Counted from the stretch's first letter, positions 1 through 9,553 are shown. The stretch is 64,000 bases of DNA from Deltaproteobacteria bacterium RIFOXYD12_FULL_56_24 (GCA_001799285.1 MGTD01000007.1:62001-126000); one strand, 5' to 3'. Notes: generated by a model not told the origin, from the sequence alone. Program-made: numbers and translations.

Positions 1-371
1 TGTTCGCGTGCGGGGTCTCGGCAGGGTTTCCGTCGCCAGCGGATGACTACATCGAGGGCAAACTCGACCTCAACGAACTCATGATCCAGCATCCGGCAGC
101 CACCTTCTTCGTGCGGGTGGCAGGCGACTCCATGCTCGGCGCCGGTATCCACCACGACGATATCCTGGTGGTGGACCGTTCACTCGAACCGGTGAGCGGC
201 AAGGTGGTAATCGCGGTATTCAACGGCGAACTCACGGTGAAAAGACTCTTCCGGCAGAATGGTACGGTGCAGCTACTGGCCGAGAATCCCGATTATCCCC
301 CCATCGATCTCACCGAGGAGATGGCCTGCGAGATCTGGGGTGTCGTCGCTTTCGTCATCCATTCCCTTTAG
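1..371 (+). CDS. umuD: UmuD, polymerase V autoprotease subunit (5' partial)
   Basis: The window opens inside this gene: frame 3 is open from base 3, so the ORF-track start at 81 is an internal Met. UmuD is the LexA-like S24 autoprotease subunit of translesion polymerase V; RecA filaments trigger self-cleavage and the shortened dimer joins UmuC. Visible are a Cys-Gly cleavage site (FACG-VSAGFPSPADDY), the nucleophilic Ser in GDSM and the general-base Lys in LTVKRL. The stop lies 8 bases before umuC, so the two form an operon. The first ~20 residues and any LexA box are outside the window. Confidence 0.95.
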   Translation, partial: FACGVSAGFPSPADDYIEGKLDLNELMIQHPAATFFVRVAGDSMLGAGIHHDDILVVDRSLEPVSGKVVIAVFNGELTVKRLFRQNGTVQLLAENPDYPPIDLTEEMACEIWGVVAFVIHSL

Positions 372-379
372 GCGCGGCC

Positions 380-1645
380 ATGGCTCAGATCTTCGCTCTC
401 CTCGACTGTAATAATTTCTATGTTTCCTGCGAAAGGCTCTTCAGCCCAAGGCTCGAAGGCCGCCCGGTGGTGGTGCTCTCCAACAACGACGGCTGCATCA
501 TTGCCCGCTCAAACGAGGCCAAGGAGTTGGGGATCAAGATGGGCGCCCCCTTTTTCCAGTGTCGCGAGCTGATGGAGGCTCACCAGGTGCAGGTCTTTTC
601 TTCCAACTACCCTCTTTACGGGGATCTTTCTCAGCGGGTCATGGGTATCCTCTCCCAGCTCGAACCCGAGGTGGATATCTATTCCATCGACGAGGCCTTC
701 TTCCGGCAAGCAAAGGGGAAACCCCAGGCGCTGCTGGATAACGGCCGCCACATCCGGGCCACGGTCAGGAAGCAGGTCGGCATTCCGGTCTCCATCGGCT
801 TTGGTTCCACCAAGACCCTGGCCAAGATCGCCAACCGGATCGCCAAGAAACAGCCGGAACACGGCGGGATCTTCGTGCTGCCGGAGGAGAATCTTGAGGC
901 CATCCTCGCCACCATCGAGGTGGGGGAGGTGTGGGGTATCGGGCCGCGCCATAGCCAAAAGCTATTCACTTACGGCATTCGCACGGCACTTGATCTCAAG
1001 AACGCCAACGACACCTGGCTGCGAAAGCATCTCACCATCACCGGCCTGCGTACCGCCATGGAGCTGCGCGGCGTTTCCTGTCTTCCCTTTGAGGAGGTCC
1101 CGGCGCCCAGGAGGAAGTCGGTTACCAGCTCCCGCTCCTTCGGTCAGCCGGTGACCGATCTTTCCGGGCTCAGGGAGGCACTCTCTGCCTACGTCTCGAT
1201 TGCTGCCGAAAAACTCAGGGCAGAGCATAAAAAGGCCGGCTGTCTTCAGGTGTACCTCACCACCAACCGGTTCCGGGATGGCGAGCCGCAGTACGCCAAC
1301 AGCCTTACCGTCAATCTGCCAAACCCAACAGCCTCAACCTTGGCGTTGATCCACCACGCCAGCGAGGCGCTCAGGCAACTTTACCGCCCCGGCTTCTCCT
1401 ACCGAAAGGTGGGGGTCATTTTGGTGGACCTGGTTGCCTCGAGTCATGAGCAGCAGCACCTTTTCCGCGCCAAACATGAGGAACAGGGGGAACTTATGGC
1501 TGCCCTGGACAAGATCAACCGGAGGTGGGGCAGGGATACCCTGCAAAGTGGTTCCGCTGGTTTTAAGCGACCATGGAAGAATAAGCAGACCAGAAAGTCG
1601 CCTTCCTACACCACTTCCTGGCATGAGCTGCCGGTGGTGAGGTGA
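380..1645 (+). CDS. umuC: UmuC, Y-family DNA polymerase V catalytic subunit
   Basis: 421 residues, the usual UmuC length (~420). Polymerase motifs are present: the N-terminal metal-binding LLDCNNFYVSCE and the catalytic YSIDEAF near residue 100, followed by the thumb/little-finger region and a C-terminal DUF4113-type tail (INRRWGRDTLQ...YTTSWHEL) typical of UmuC rather than DinB. The protein performs error-prone lesion bypass with UmuD'2. It follows umuD directly. The stretch after YSIDEAF (FRQAKGKPQALLDN) is unlike the common LDL motif but does not break the frame. No terminator was found downstream. Confidence 0.96.
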   Translation: MAQIFALLDCNNFYVSCERLFSPRLEGRPVVVLSNNDGCIIARSNEAKELGIKMGAPFFQCRELMEAHQVQVFSSNYPLYGDLSQRVMGILSQLEPEVDIYSIDEAFFRQAKGKPQALLDNGRHIRATVRKQVGIPVSIGFGSTKTLAKIANRIAKKQPEHGGIFVLPEENLEAILATIEVGEVWGIGPRHSQKLFTYGIRTALDLKNANDTWLRKHLTITGLRTAMELRGVSCLPFEEVPAPRRKSVTSSRSFGQPVTDLSGLREALSAYVSIAAEKLRAEHKKAGCLQVYLTTNRFRDGEPQYANSLTVNLPNPTASTLALIHHASEALRQLYRPGFSYRKVGVILVDLVASSHEQQHLFRAKHEEQGELMAALDKINRRWGRDTLQSGSAGFKRPWKNKQTRKSPSYTTSWHELPVVR

Positions 1646-1959
1646 AGATGGCAATCACAAAGAGCGGAGCCGAAGCAAATCGAATAAACCCCGCGCCGAT
1701 TGGCTCGGGGCTGGAATTGAGTTGTGTGGAGCTTAGAAAGTGTAAGGAGGGCCTTGGATAACTAGGGGGCGGAGTTACTTCAAGGTTCAGAAACGAAACA
1801 TCATAGACTGTTGCAAAGTTTCAAGAAGTTACTTTCCTCCTGGTCGCTGATGAACGACAATGGAACATTTTTCCCCTTGCAAATCGATAGATAATCATCC
1901 ACCCCATCAACGTCCAGCCACCGAATGACCAATATTTACTTGTTACGAGTCCATCAAAT
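1646..1959. other. Intergenic region between convergent umuC and REC-TPR gene
   Basis: About 310 bases between convergent stops with no credible ORF. The final ~25 bases (TTACGAGTCCATCAAATTTAC near 1943-1963) match the right end of the 100-bp repeat family C (compare 33073-33093), but no left end could be identified, so this may be a remnant. No intrinsic terminator with a T-tract was seen. Confidence 0.4.
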
Positions 1960-3123
1960 TTACAGGCACTTGTTCAGGATAGCCCTGGCTTCCTTGTGGC
2001 TTGGATCAAGGCGAAGCACCTTCGAGACCCACTGGTCGGCCAGAATCAATCGCTTCATGGAAAAATAGGCCTTGCCCAGGGCCAGAAAAAGCTCGATGTC
2101 CTCGGGTGCCTTCTCCGCCACCTTTTCAAGCACCTTGACCGCCTCATTATATTCGCCCACCGCATACAGGGCTATGCCGATTTTCTTGTTGAGATAGGCT
2201 CGTTCCGGGGCTGCCTTGAAAACCTCGCGATAGCATTTAACCGCCAGCCCCCCCAAGCCGCAATCGTTACAAACATTTCCAATCTCTTCCTTGAAGTCGA
2301 GATCGTTACTTTTTGTTTTCAATGCCAGACGCAGGACTTTTTCCGCCTCTGGCAACTGTTTCTTGTTGATAAGCAACTTGGCAAAATTAACGGCCCGATC
2401 AACATGCCTTGGGCTGATCTCCATGGCCCGCTTGAAGTTTTCCATAGCCATTTCCACCTTACCCTGACGAAAATATATCTGACCCAGAGCATGGTAGGAA
2501 CTGACATCCAATCGATTAATCTCCACCGCCCTTTCAAAACAGAGCTGGGCTTTTTTCAAGTCGCCCTTTTTCCCGCAGAGTCGCCCCATATCCCGATAGG
2601 GCTTTGAGGAGCGGTCATTGAGTTTGGCCGCCTCCCTGGCCGCATCAATGGCACCGTCAAAATCGCCATTTTCTTCACGGGTGCGCACTTGGAGCAGTAG
2701 CTGGTTGTAGGGGGAAGGGTTATTGCTCTGGTTCAGAAGCTCCAGAACCTTCTGTTCCAAGGTCGCGGTGACAAAGGGCTTGGTAAGATATGCGTCAACA
2801 TCATTCTCGGCCGCTTCGGCAACAACATCCATGTTGGCTTCGGCTGTCACCATAAGAAAGGGGATATCGCGCAATCTCTTGCTGGCACGGATCTGGCCCA
2901 GCAGCTCAGTGCCGGACATGTAGGGCATGTTGTAGTCACAGATAATAAAATCTATGGTGATATTCTCATCTTTGAGAAGCGGCAAGGCTTCCCGACCATT
3001 GGCCGCCTCGTAAAACTCCTTGCCGAAATGGAGCAGCTTCAGCATGGCCTTGATAGAGCGACGCATGTTGTCGATGTCGTCCACGACAAGAAAAATCATG
3101 TCTTTAGGAGCTTTGAGCTTCAT
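1960..3123 (-). CDS. Response regulator: REC domain plus TPR repeats
   Basis: 387 residues from the ATG at 3123 (MKLKAPKDM), which has a good ribosome site (AAGGAGA). The ORF-track start at 3228 lies inside a mobile repeat and is rejected. The N-terminal ~125 residues are a CheY-like receiver with the acidic pair (VVDDIDNMRR), phospho-acceptor Asp in ICDYNMPYMSG, and the conserved Thr and Lys (MVTAEA, YLTKPF). The rest is a run of tetratricopeptide repeats, so output is probably protein binding rather than DNA binding. It lies downstream of the GAF histidine kinase and is its likely partner, now separated from it by a 155-bp insertion. Confidence 0.9.
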   Translation of the reverse strand: MKLKAPKDMIFLVVDDIDNMRRSIKAMLKLLHFGKEFYEAANGREALPLLKDENITIDFIICDYNMPYMSGTELLGQIRASKRLRDIPFLMVTAEANMDVVAEAAENDVDAYLTKPFVTATLEQKVLELLNQSNNPSPYNQLLLQVRTREENGDFDGAIDAAREAAKLNDRSSKPYRDMGRLCGKKGDLKKAQLCFERAVEINRLDVSSYHALGQIYFRQGKVEMAMENFKRAMEISPRHVDRAVNFAKLLINKKQLPEAEKVLRLALKTKSNDLDFKEEIGNVCNDCGLGGLAVKCYREVFKAAPERAYLNKKIGIALYAVGEYNEAVKVLEKVAEKAPEDIELFLALGKAYFSMKRLILADQWVSKVLRLDPSHKEARAILNKCL

Positions 3124-3153
3124 CCTGCTTTTCTCTCCTTTACTGTCTATCGT

Positions 3154-3308
3154 GTAACCGATCACGGGGTGGGCCACACAGGTACAGCCACGGGACAAGC
3201 AACCACAGGGTGCCGCTGGTTGCGGCAAGCGGGGACGGCAATGCGTACATCAGGTACGTGCGCCGGGTGCCGATCGCCGCAAGATATGGTGCCATGTGAT
3301 CGCTTACC
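3154..3308 (+). mobile_element. Type A 155-bp element, copy A1
   Basis: 155-bp element starting GTAACCGATCACGG and ending GTGATCGCTTACC, flanked by perfect 7-bp direct repeats CTATCGT (3147-3153 and 3309-3315). It has imperfect terminal inverted repeats (GTAAnCGnTCAC) and an internal hairpin. It sits between the histidine kinase stop and the response regulator start. It is the most diverged full-length copy in the window. Confidence 0.85.
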
Positions 3309-3334
3309 CTATCGTCCGTGGCGAGTGCGCTGTA

Positions 3335-4594
3335 TTACAGGGGCAAGGTGAAATAAAAACGAGAGCCTTTCCCTGGTTCGCTCGCCAGGCCGATCCTGCC
3401 CCGATGAATCTCCACGGCCAGACGGCAGAAATAGAGACCCAGGCCGGTGCCGACCAAGGCATCCTGCTTGTCGGAGATTCTGGCGTACTTCTCAAAAATA
3501 GTGCTGTACTTCGCTGGTTGGATCCCGGGGCCTTGATCCTGCACATAAAATTCCAGCCGCTTTTTACCGACCACCCGACGGCAGCCAAAACGGATCGTAG
3601 TGTTGTCCGGACAATAACCCAGGGCATTGGTAAGCAGATTCTGCAACACCCGCAGAATGAGAATCCGATCCAGAGCGATTCGCGGCAAATCCGCCTCAAC
3701 CTCCAGAATCAATTCCACCTCCTTGATCCTGGCCATACCCTTGATGGCGCTCAGACATTCGGCCAGCATGGGACCGGGCTCGACCACCTCCTTGATAGGA
3801 ATGAGCTTGCCGTCTTCAATCTTGCCGATGCTCACCAGGTTTGAAACCATGCGCACCGCCCGGTCGCACCCCATCTGGGCCGAATCCAGAAACTCGCGGT
3901 TTTCCTCGGAAACGGTGTAGGAGAGGATGTCGAGATTGGCCACCACCTCGGAAAGCGGCCCCTTGAGATCGTGGATGAGCATCCGGGAGAGTTCGCCCCG
4001 CAAGGTCTCCTGATGCCGCAGCTCGCGGTTACGCTCCCGGAGGATGCGTTGCTGCCGGCGGAGATCCTGTTGCAGGTTTTCCTGGACCAGCAGGGAGAGG
4101 ATAACACTGCTGAAGTCAAAAAGACGGGTGATGTCCGTCTTGAGCAGATCCCGCTCCCCGATCTTGTCGGTTACATTGATGACACCCAGTACCTTGCCTT
4201 TATGGAGGATGGGCATGGAGAGCAGAGAATTGCGCCGGTAGCTGTTCCGGCCCATTTTATCAAACCGTTTATCCTTGGAGATATCCTTGATAAACAGGGG
4301 TTCCTGCTGCCTGGCCACCCAGGCGGCCACGGAACGTTCATCGTCAATGGTTTGCTCATGGCCGATAAGCTCAGGCCGGCTTGCCGCCCGGACCACCAGA
4401 TGCTTCTGCCGCTCCAGCACCATGAGGGAGCCTTGCTCCACCCCCAGATACTCGAGGATAGCCTCGAGTATCCGGCCCAAACGCGCGGAATAGTCAAGGC
4501 GTGGTGTGTTGATCACCAAGGCAATCCGGGAAAAACTATCCAGGAGCCGGTTGGCCAACTCCAGATCCCGCAACTCTTTTTCTCCACCTTTCAC
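3335..4594 (-). CDS. Soluble GAF-domain sensor histidine kinase
   Basis: 419 residues with a GTG start at 4594 preceded by a purine-rich site (GGAAAAGGGG). No membrane segment is visible, so it is probably cytoplasmic. Order: short helix, GAF domain (~25-170), a coiled-coil (~170-200), a dimerisation/phospho-acceptor helix with His208 in RMLIHDLKGPLSEV, and a HATPase_c domain with N (LQNLLTNAL), G1 (DQGPGI) and G2 (GTGLGLYFC) boxes. Autophosphorylation and transfer to the REC-TPR protein encoded next is the natural inference. The signal sensed by the GAF domain cannot be told from sequence. Confidence 0.9.
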   Translation of the reverse strand: MKGGEKELRDLELANRLLDSFSRIALVINTPRLDYSARLGRILEAILEYLGVEQGSLMVLERQKHLVVRAASRPELIGHEQTIDDERSVAAWVARQQEPLFIKDISKDKRFDKMGRNSYRRNSLLSMPILHKGKVLGVINVTDKIGERDLLKTDITRLFDFSSVILSLLVQENLQQDLRRQQRILRERNRELRHQETLRGELSRMLIHDLKGPLSEVVANLDILSYTVSEENREFLDSAQMGCDRAVRMVSNLVSIGKIEDGKLIPIKEVVEPGPMLAECLSAIKGMARIKEVELILEVEADLPRIALDRILILRVLQNLLTNALGYCPDNTTIRFGCRRVVGKKRLEFYVQDQGPGIQPAKYSTIFEKYARISDKQDALVGTGLGLYFCRLAVEIHRGRIGLASEPGKGSRFYFTLPL

Positions 4595-4612
4595 GGCAAC
4601 CCCTTTTCCTTA

Positions 4613-4735
4613 ATAGTGAAAAATGCAAAATGAAAAGTTAAAAGTTGCGGATGAAAAGCAAAAGTGGGGAATTGACTCTGCCTTTTCACTCTCCATTTTG
4701 CACTTTGCACTTTCAACTGTGCCTTTTCTGAAAGG
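4613..4735. repeat. A/T-rich intergenic repeat E1 (AAAAGTTAAAAGT / CACTTTGCACTTT)
   Basis: Imperfect inverted low-complexity sequence: AAAATGAAAAGTTAAAAGT on one side and CATTTTGCACTTTGCACTTTC on the other. A second copy (E2) lies between guaA and guaB. It occupies the gap downstream of guaA. No gene or T-tract terminator is evident. Confidence 0.55.
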
Positions 4736-4740
4736 CACGC

Positions 4741-6312
4741 TTACTCCCATTCGATTGTTCCCGGCGGCTTGCCGGTCACATCGTAGACCACCCGGGAGAT
4801 GCCCCGCACCTCGTTGACGATCCGCCGGGAGACATGGTCGAGGAAATCATAGGGAAGATGCGCCCAACGGGCGGTCATGAAATCCACCGTCTCCACGGCC
4901 CGCAAGGCCACCACATGGGCGTACTGCCGGTTGTCGCCGACCACCCCCACCGATCTCACCGGGAGAAAGACGGTGAAGGCCTGGGAGACCTTGTCGTAAA
5001 GCTCGTTCTTGCGCAGCTCCTCGATAAAAATCTCATCGGCCAGACGCAGGGTGTCGGCGTAATCCTTGCGCACCTCGCCCAGGATGCGCACCCCAAGCCC
5101 TGGGCCGGGAAAGGGATGCCGGTAAACCATTTCATAGGGCAACCCCAACTCGACCCCGATGACGCGGACCTCATCCTTGAACAGCTCCCGCAGGGGCTCG
5201 ACCAGACCGAGCTTCATGTGCTCGGGCAGCCCGCCCACGTTGTGATGGCTCTTGATCATCTTGGCCTTACCGGTTTTGGCCCCGGCCGACTCGATAACAT
5301 CGGGATAGATGGTGCCCTGGGCCAGCCACTTGGCATTGGCCAGCTTCTCCGCCTCCTCCTCAAAGACCTCTATAAAGGTATTGCCGATGACTTTGCGTTT
5401 CAGCTCCGGGTCTGCCACACCCTTGAGTCCGTCGAGAAAGCGTTGCTCCGCGTCCACCCGCAGCACCTTGACTCCCATGTGCCGGGCAAAGGTGGTCATG
5501 ACCTGATCGCCCTCATGCAGTCGCAAGAGGCCATTGTCAACGAAGACGCAGGTGAGCTGGGTGCCGATAGCTCGGTGCAGCAGGGCCGCGACCACCGAGG
5601 AGTCAACCCCGCCGGATAGCCCCAGCAGCACCTCATCCTCGCCAACCTGGGCGCGGATCTGGGCGATGGCATGGTCAATGATGTTGCTCGACGTCCAGAG
5701 ACGGCCGCAGCCGCAGATCTCGTGGATAAAGCGCTCGATGATCCGCTGGCCCTGGCGGGTATGGGTCACCTCCGGGTGAAACTGGAGCCCGTAGAAGTGG
5801 CGGCTCTCGTCCCCCATCCCGGCCAGCGGGGCGTTGTCGCTCTCGCAGATAGCCACAAACCCCTCGGGCAGATGGTTGACCCGGTCGCCGTGGCTCATCC
5901 AGACATCGAGCAGCCCGTAGCCCTCGGGGCTGGTGTGATCTTCGATATCCTTAAGCAGCCGGGAATGATTACGGGCCCGCACCTGGGCATAACCGTATTC
6001 GCGTTTGCCTGCCGCCTCCACCTCGCCGCCAAGCTGGGCGGCCATGGTTTGCATGCCGTAGCAGATGCCGAGCACCGGCACCCCCAGGGTGAAAACCACC
6101 TCGGCGGCGCGGGGGGTCTCGGCCTCATGCACGGATTGGGGCCCACCCGAAAGGATGATCCCCTGGGGGCCGAAAGCCTTGATCTCCTCGGAGGTCATGT
6201 CCCAAGGGTGGAGCTCGCAATACACCCCGGCCTCCCGCACCCTACGGGCAATAAGCTGAGTGTACTGGGAGCCGAAATCAAGAATCAGTATTTTTTCGCC
6301 GTGGATATCCAT
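4741..6312 (-). CDS. guaA: GMP synthase (glutamine-hydrolysing)
   Basis: 523 residues, normal for GuaA. It converts XMP, ATP and glutamine to GMP in purine biosynthesis. The N-terminal class I amidotransferase domain shows the nucleophile Cys in GICYGMQ and the His-Glu pair in [11 protein letters not shown]. The ATP pyrophosphatase domain has the PP-loop [10 protein letters not shown], and the C-terminal dimerisation domain ends in the canonical GTIEWE. It lies 134 bases downstream of guaB on the same strand, the usual guaB-guaA order, with repeat E2 in the gap. Confidence 0.98.
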   Translation of the reverse strand: MDIHGEKILILDFGSQYTQLIARRVREAGVYCELHPWDMTSEEIKAFGPQGIILSGGPQSVHEAETPRAAEVVFTLGVPVLGICYGMQTMAAQLGGEVEAAGKREYGYAQVRARNHSRLLKDIEDHTSPEGYGLLDVWMSHGDRVNHLPEGFVAICESDNAPLAGMGDESRHFYGLQFHPEVTHTRQGQRIIERFIHEICGCGRLWTSSNIIDHAIAQIRAQVGEDEVLLGLSGGVDSSVVAALLHRAIGTQLTCVFVDNGLLRLHEGDQVMTTFARHMGVKVLRVDAEQRFLDGLKGVADPELKRKVIGNTFIEVFEEEAEKLANAKWLAQGTIYPDVIESAGAKTGKAKMIKSHHNVGGLPEHMKLGLVEPLRELFKDEVRVIGVELGLPYEMVYRHPFPGPGLGVRILGEVRKDYADTLRLADEIFIEELRKNELYDKVSQAFTVFLPVRSVGVVGDNRQYAHVVALRAVETVDFMTARWAHLPYDFLDHVSRRIVNEVRGISRVVYDVTGKPPGTIEWE

Positions 6313-6322
6313 TTTTCACCTT

Positions 6323-6446
6323 TGGTGAAAATAATTAAAAGTTAAAAGTGCATAATGAAAAGTTAAGGGCAATCCCCCGCTATGCGCTACGCTTTGCATT
6401 TGTAACTTTCCATTTTACACTTTGTGTTTTGCACTTTGCACTATTT
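6323..6446. repeat. A/T-rich intergenic repeat E2
   Basis: Second copy of the E-type repeat (AAAAGTTAAAAGTGCATAATGAAAAGTTAA ... CATTTTACACTTTGTG/TTTTGCACTTTGCAC), forming an imperfect inverted repeat that fills the guaB-guaA gap. It may form an RNA hairpin in the bicistronic message. Confidence 0.55.
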
Positions 6447-7907
6447 TCAACCCAACCGGTAATTCGGGGCCTCTTTGGTTATGATCACGTCATGAACATG
6501 ACTTTCCTTGAGCCCGGCGGCGGTGATCTTGACAAACCGTGCCTTCTGGCGCAGATCCTCGATGGTGGCCGCGCCGAGATAGCCCATGCCGGAACGCAGG
6601 CCGCCCATGAGCTGATAAATCATATCGGAAAGTGGCCCCCGATAGGGCACCTTGCCCTCGATTCCCTCGGGTACGAATTTTTCCTGGCTCTCTATCCCTT
6701 CCTGAAAGTAACGGTCGCTGGAGCCCTGCTTCATGGCGCCGAGCGAACCCATGCCCCGGTAGCCCTTGTAAGTTCGCCCCTGGTAGAGGAAGGTCTCGCC
6801 GGGCGATTCATCAGTGCCGGCAAAGAGGCTGCCGATCATCACCACTCTGGCCCCGATGCCGATGGCTTTGGCGATTTCGCCGGAGTACTTGATCCCGCCA
6901 TCGGCAATCACCGGGATGCCGAATTTCTCCGCGGCCTTAGAGCAGTTATGGATCGCAGACATCTGCGGCACCCCGACTCCGGCCACGATACGGGTGGTGC
7001 AGATGGAGCCCGGCCCGACTCCGACCTTGACGCAATCGGCCCCCGCCCGGATCAGGGCTTCGGCCCCTTCCGCCGTGGCCACGTTGCCGGCAATGATCTG
7101 GAGCTCGGGGAAGGCGTCTTTGATCCTGGTCAGGGCGTTCAGGATGTTACGGGAATGGCCGTGGGCGGAATCAAGAACCACCACATCCACCCCGACATTG
7201 ATCAATTTCTCCACCTGATCCAGGGAGGAGTTCACACCGATGGCCGCACCCACCCGCAGCCGGCCCAGGTCATCCTTGGCGGCGTTGGGGTATTTCTTGA
7301 TCTTTTCAATATCCTTGATGGTAATCAAGCCCTGGAGATTGCCCTCATCGTCCACCACCAGAAGTTTTTCAATCCGATGCTCATGGAGGAGAGCCTTGGA
7401 TTGCTCCAGGGTGATGCTGGCCTTGGCGGTAACCAGGTTCTTGCTGGTCATGACATCCCGGACCAGCAGGTCCTCGTCGGAAACAAAGCGCAGATCGCGG
7501 TTGGTGACAATGCCGACCAGCTTGGTACCCCGCAATACCGGCACCCCGGAGATCCGGTAGTTACGCATGATCTCGTTTACTTCCCGCACGGTCTGGGCAT
7601 CGTTCACCGTGATCGGATCGATGACCATGCCCGACTCGGACTTCTTGACCTTCCGCACCTCGCGGACCTGCTCGTCCACGCTCATATTCTTATGGATAAT
7701 CCCGATGCCGCCCTCCCTGGCCATGGCGATGGCGGCCCGATGCTCGGTGACCGTGTCCATGGCCGCACTGACCAGGGGAATATTAAGGGTGATCGACTTG
7801 GTCAGCATCGTGGCCAGGTTCACCTCGTTGGGCAGCACTTCGGAAGCGGCGGGAACCAGGAGCAGGTCGTCAAAGGTATAGGCATGTTCAATGGTCTGAA
7901 TTGACAT
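6447..7907 (-). CDS. guaB: IMP dehydrogenase
   Basis: 486 residues, the standard bacterial length. It oxidises IMP to XMP with NAD+, the rate-limiting step to GMP. The TIM-barrel carries the catalytic Cys loop [20 protein letters not shown], the phosphate-binding [16 protein letters not shown], and the mobile flap with YRGMGS. Two CBS domains (~90-205) are inserted in the barrel as usual and probably bind adenine/guanine nucleotides. It is the first gene of guaBA. The upstream region is disrupted by a type B element at 8010. Confidence 0.98.
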   Translation of the reverse strand: MSIQTIEHAYTFDDLLLVPAASEVLPNEVNLATMLTKSITLNIPLVSAAMDTVTEHRAAIAMAREGGIGIIHKNMSVDEQVREVRKVKKSESGMVIDPITVNDAQTVREVNEIMRNYRISGVPVLRGTKLVGIVTNRDLRFVSDEDLLVRDVMTSKNLVTAKASITLEQSKALLHEHRIEKLLVVDDEGNLQGLITIKDIEKIKKYPNAAKDDLGRLRVGAAIGVNSSLDQVEKLINVGVDVVVLDSAHGHSRNILNALTRIKDAFPELQIIAGNVATAEGAEALIRAGADCVKVGVGPGSICTTRIVAGVGVPQMSAIHNCSKAAEKFGIPVIADGGIKYSGEIAKAIGIGARVVMIGSLFAGTDESPGETFLYQGRTYKGYRGMGSLGAMKQGSSDRYFQEGIESQEKFVPEGIEGKVPYRGPLSDMIYQLMGGLRSGMGYLGAATIEDLRQKARFVKITAAGLKESHVHDVIITKEAPNYRLG

Positions 7908-8009
7908 CAGCGGACTCCCTCAAAAAAATTGTGGCAGGTGATGCGCCTCGATATTGTCAAAGCGATCTGAGATACTGGAGCGCCACCCTGAAAACGGGTG
8001 GCAAAAAAC

Positions 8010-8162
8010 GTAAGCGTTCAGCAGCACCACATCTGCTTTGTCATCAGCCTGCTTATGTGCAATAGCACACTTCGCAGGCCTCTTTCGCGCATCTGCGGCA
8101 CTGCTGAACGCTTACAGTCCTGGGTTTACCTGAAAGCGGGTTGCCCTTGGTGAACGCTTACC
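8010..8162. mobile_element. Type B ~153-bp element, copy B1
   Basis: Starts GTAAGCGTTCAGCAGCACCACATC and ends TTGGTGAACGCTTACC, with perfect 11-bp terminal inverted repeats (GTAAGCGTTCA). It is flanked by 7-bp direct repeats AAAAAAC (8003-8009 and 8163-8169; the match extends to CAAAAAAC). It lies between ppx (upstream) and guaB on the minus strand. The remainder of this 340-base gap (7908-8247) holds a GCCACCC/GGGTGGC hairpin at 7982-8002 and no gene. Confidence 0.8.
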
Positions 8163-8247
8163 AAAAAACCGTATAGTCTTCACTATAAAAAACTTTAAAT
8201 CCCCAGGTCAATGGCGAGTTTGCGGAAGCGCACATCTTCCGCCACCC

Positions 8248-9336
8248 TCAGCAGTCTGTTGCCCCGCTCAGGAGAATACCCTCCAGCAACCCGGCATCGC
8301 TCACCAGCAAAGGGGGGCTGGCCAGGGCCTGCTGCAACTCCTGCAAGATCAACGCCCCGGCCACGATGATCTCCCCGCGCCCATCGGCCAAGCCGGGGAG
8401 AATGTTGCGTTCGGCAGGAGAAAGAGCAGCCAGCCAGGCAACCAGCCGGTGCAACGCAGGCTGGTGCAAAAGGTAATTCTGGACCTGCCTGGCGTCATAG
8501 CGTTCCAGCCCCAGGGCGAGTGCGGCCAGACTGGTCGCGGTCCCGCCGCAAGCCACCAGCGATAAGCCTTGTCCGACCGTATTCTCCCCGCCGATACTCC
8601 GCAAAGCCGGAGTCAAGGTCTCCCTGATTTTCTCGCGCATGGCCTGACGATCCGCACCGAATTCCTCGCTTAGCCCTACTGCGCCCAAGGGCAGGCTTAT
8701 CAGCCGGGACTCGCTTCCGATGGCGTCCTGAAGAATAATCTCGGTGCTGCCTCCCCCAACGTCCGCCAACAGCAGCGGCTCGCGGAGCTGTTCTTCCGGC
8801 AGGGCGGAAAGCGCCCCCAACAGAGCAAGACGGGCCTCCTCCTCGCCGGAAAGAACCTCGATCGGCAGCCCGACCAAAGCCTCGGCCCGCGAGAGAAAGT
8901 CTTGGCTGTTGGCGGCCTGGCGCACGGCATGGGTGGTGCAGACCCGCACAGAGTGCAAAGGTAAGCGGCCACAGGGCACCACATCTTGCTGCGATCGGTC
9001 CGGCTCTCGGACAAAAGTACGCATCGCCGTCCCGCTTGCCGCAACCTGCGGCACCGTGTGGCCGCTTATTCCGTGGTTATTTGACCCTTGTGGGCTTACC
9101 TCGTGATCGATTACGTGCAAAAGGTAGGGCGCCATTTTCTCGACAAAACGGACGAGAGCCGCTTCGCCTCGAAGCATGGCGGCTGGCGCAAGCAGACCGC
9201 TGGCCCAAAGCCCATCGCCCAACCGGACTGTAACCAGATCTTGGATCAAGGGACGCAGACGCCCATCTTCCACTTCGGCCACCAGCAAACGGAAACTATT
9301 GCTCCCTATATCCATGCCGCAGGCTGTGATCATCGC
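8248..9336 (-). CDS. Ppx/GppA-family phosphatase with a 54-residue in-frame repeat insertion
   Basis: 362 residues from ATG 9336 (MITACGMDIGSNSFRL). The longer ORF-track start is a TTG inside a repeat. The family hydrolyses polyphosphate or pppGpp. Visible are the N-terminal phosphate loop DIGSNSFRLL, the catalytic Glu region GEEEARLALLGAL and the second nucleotide loop LLADVGGGSTEI. Between MAPYLLH and SVRVCTTHAVRQAAN lies a 54-residue segment encoded by a type A mobile element plus its 7-bp target duplication. Deleting it gives MAPYLLHSVRVCTTHAVRQ, the normal family sequence, and a typical length of 308 residues. Whether the protein tolerates the insert is unknown; it would fall in the N-terminal domain. 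A second element sits just upstream of the ATG. Confidence 0.9.
   Translation of the reverse strand, partial: AMITACGMDIGSNSFRLLVAEVEDGRLRPLIQDLVTVRLGDGLWASGLLAPAAMLRGEAALVRFVEKMAPYLLHVIDHEVSPQGSNNHGISGHTVPQVAASGTAMRTFVREPDRSQQDVVPCGRLPLHSVRVCTTHAVRQAANSQDFLSRAEALVGLPIEVLSGEEEARLALLGALSALPEEQLREPLLLADVGGGSTEIILQDAIGSESRLISLPLGAVGLSEEFGADRQAMREKIRETLTPALRSIGGENTVGQGLSLVACGGTATSLAALALGLERYDARQVQNYLLHQPALHRLVAWLAALSPAERNILPGLADGRGEIIVAGALILQELQQALASPPLLVSDAGLLEGILLSGATDC
8960..9114 (-). mobile_element. Type A 155-bp element, copy A2, inside the ppx-like gene
   Basis: 155 bp (GGTAAGCGGCCACAGGG...TCGTGATCGATTAC on the + strand) flanked by perfect 7-bp repeats GTGCAAA (8953-8959 and 9115-9121). 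Total duplication plus element is 162 bp, 54 codons. It is read in the one stop-free frame of this orientation (VIDHEVSPQGSNNHG...VVPCGRLP). Confidence 0.92.
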
Positions 9337-9345
9337 GCTTCGCTG

Positions 9346-9553
9346 GTTACTATCCAGCAACCCCCCATCTTGCGGCGATCGGGCCGGCTCACGTACCAGA
9401 TGTACGCTTCGCCGTCCCGCTTATAGCTGAGCTGGGCAGCTTGTCTGCCCTAGCGAAACTTATACCCTCTGGGTGTACCGCAACCTGGGGCACTTCTGAA
9501 TAGTTACGGTTGGTGGTTCGAGTCATTTCCGGCTTTGAGCTGGATAGTTACCT
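9346..9553. mobile_element. Type B long element (208 bp), copy B5
   Basis: Starts GGTTACTATCCAGC and ends GCTGGATAGTTACC, flanked by TTCGCTG / TTGGCTG (9339-9345 and 9554-9560, 6 of 7 identical). It is a mosaic: the left part resembles type A (CATCTTGCGGCGATCGGGCCGGCTCACGTAC) and the right part equals the GGTTTGGG...TTTGAGCTGGATAGTTAC module of B2 and B3. It is inserted just upstream of the ppx ATG and probably separates it from its original leader. Confidence 0.75.

Noticed and set aside
1-1645. umuDC as part of a mobile island or prophage
   Set aside because: No integrase, attachment site or phage gene in view; housekeeping genes follow.
3124-3228. 35-residue N-terminal extension of the REC-TPR protein
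   Set aside because: It begins inside element A1; the ATG at 3123 has a good ribosome site and starts the domain properly.
9508-9530. GGTTCGAGTC, resembling a tRNA T-arm
   Set aside because: It is inside repeat B5; no acceptor stem or anticodon arm surrounds it.
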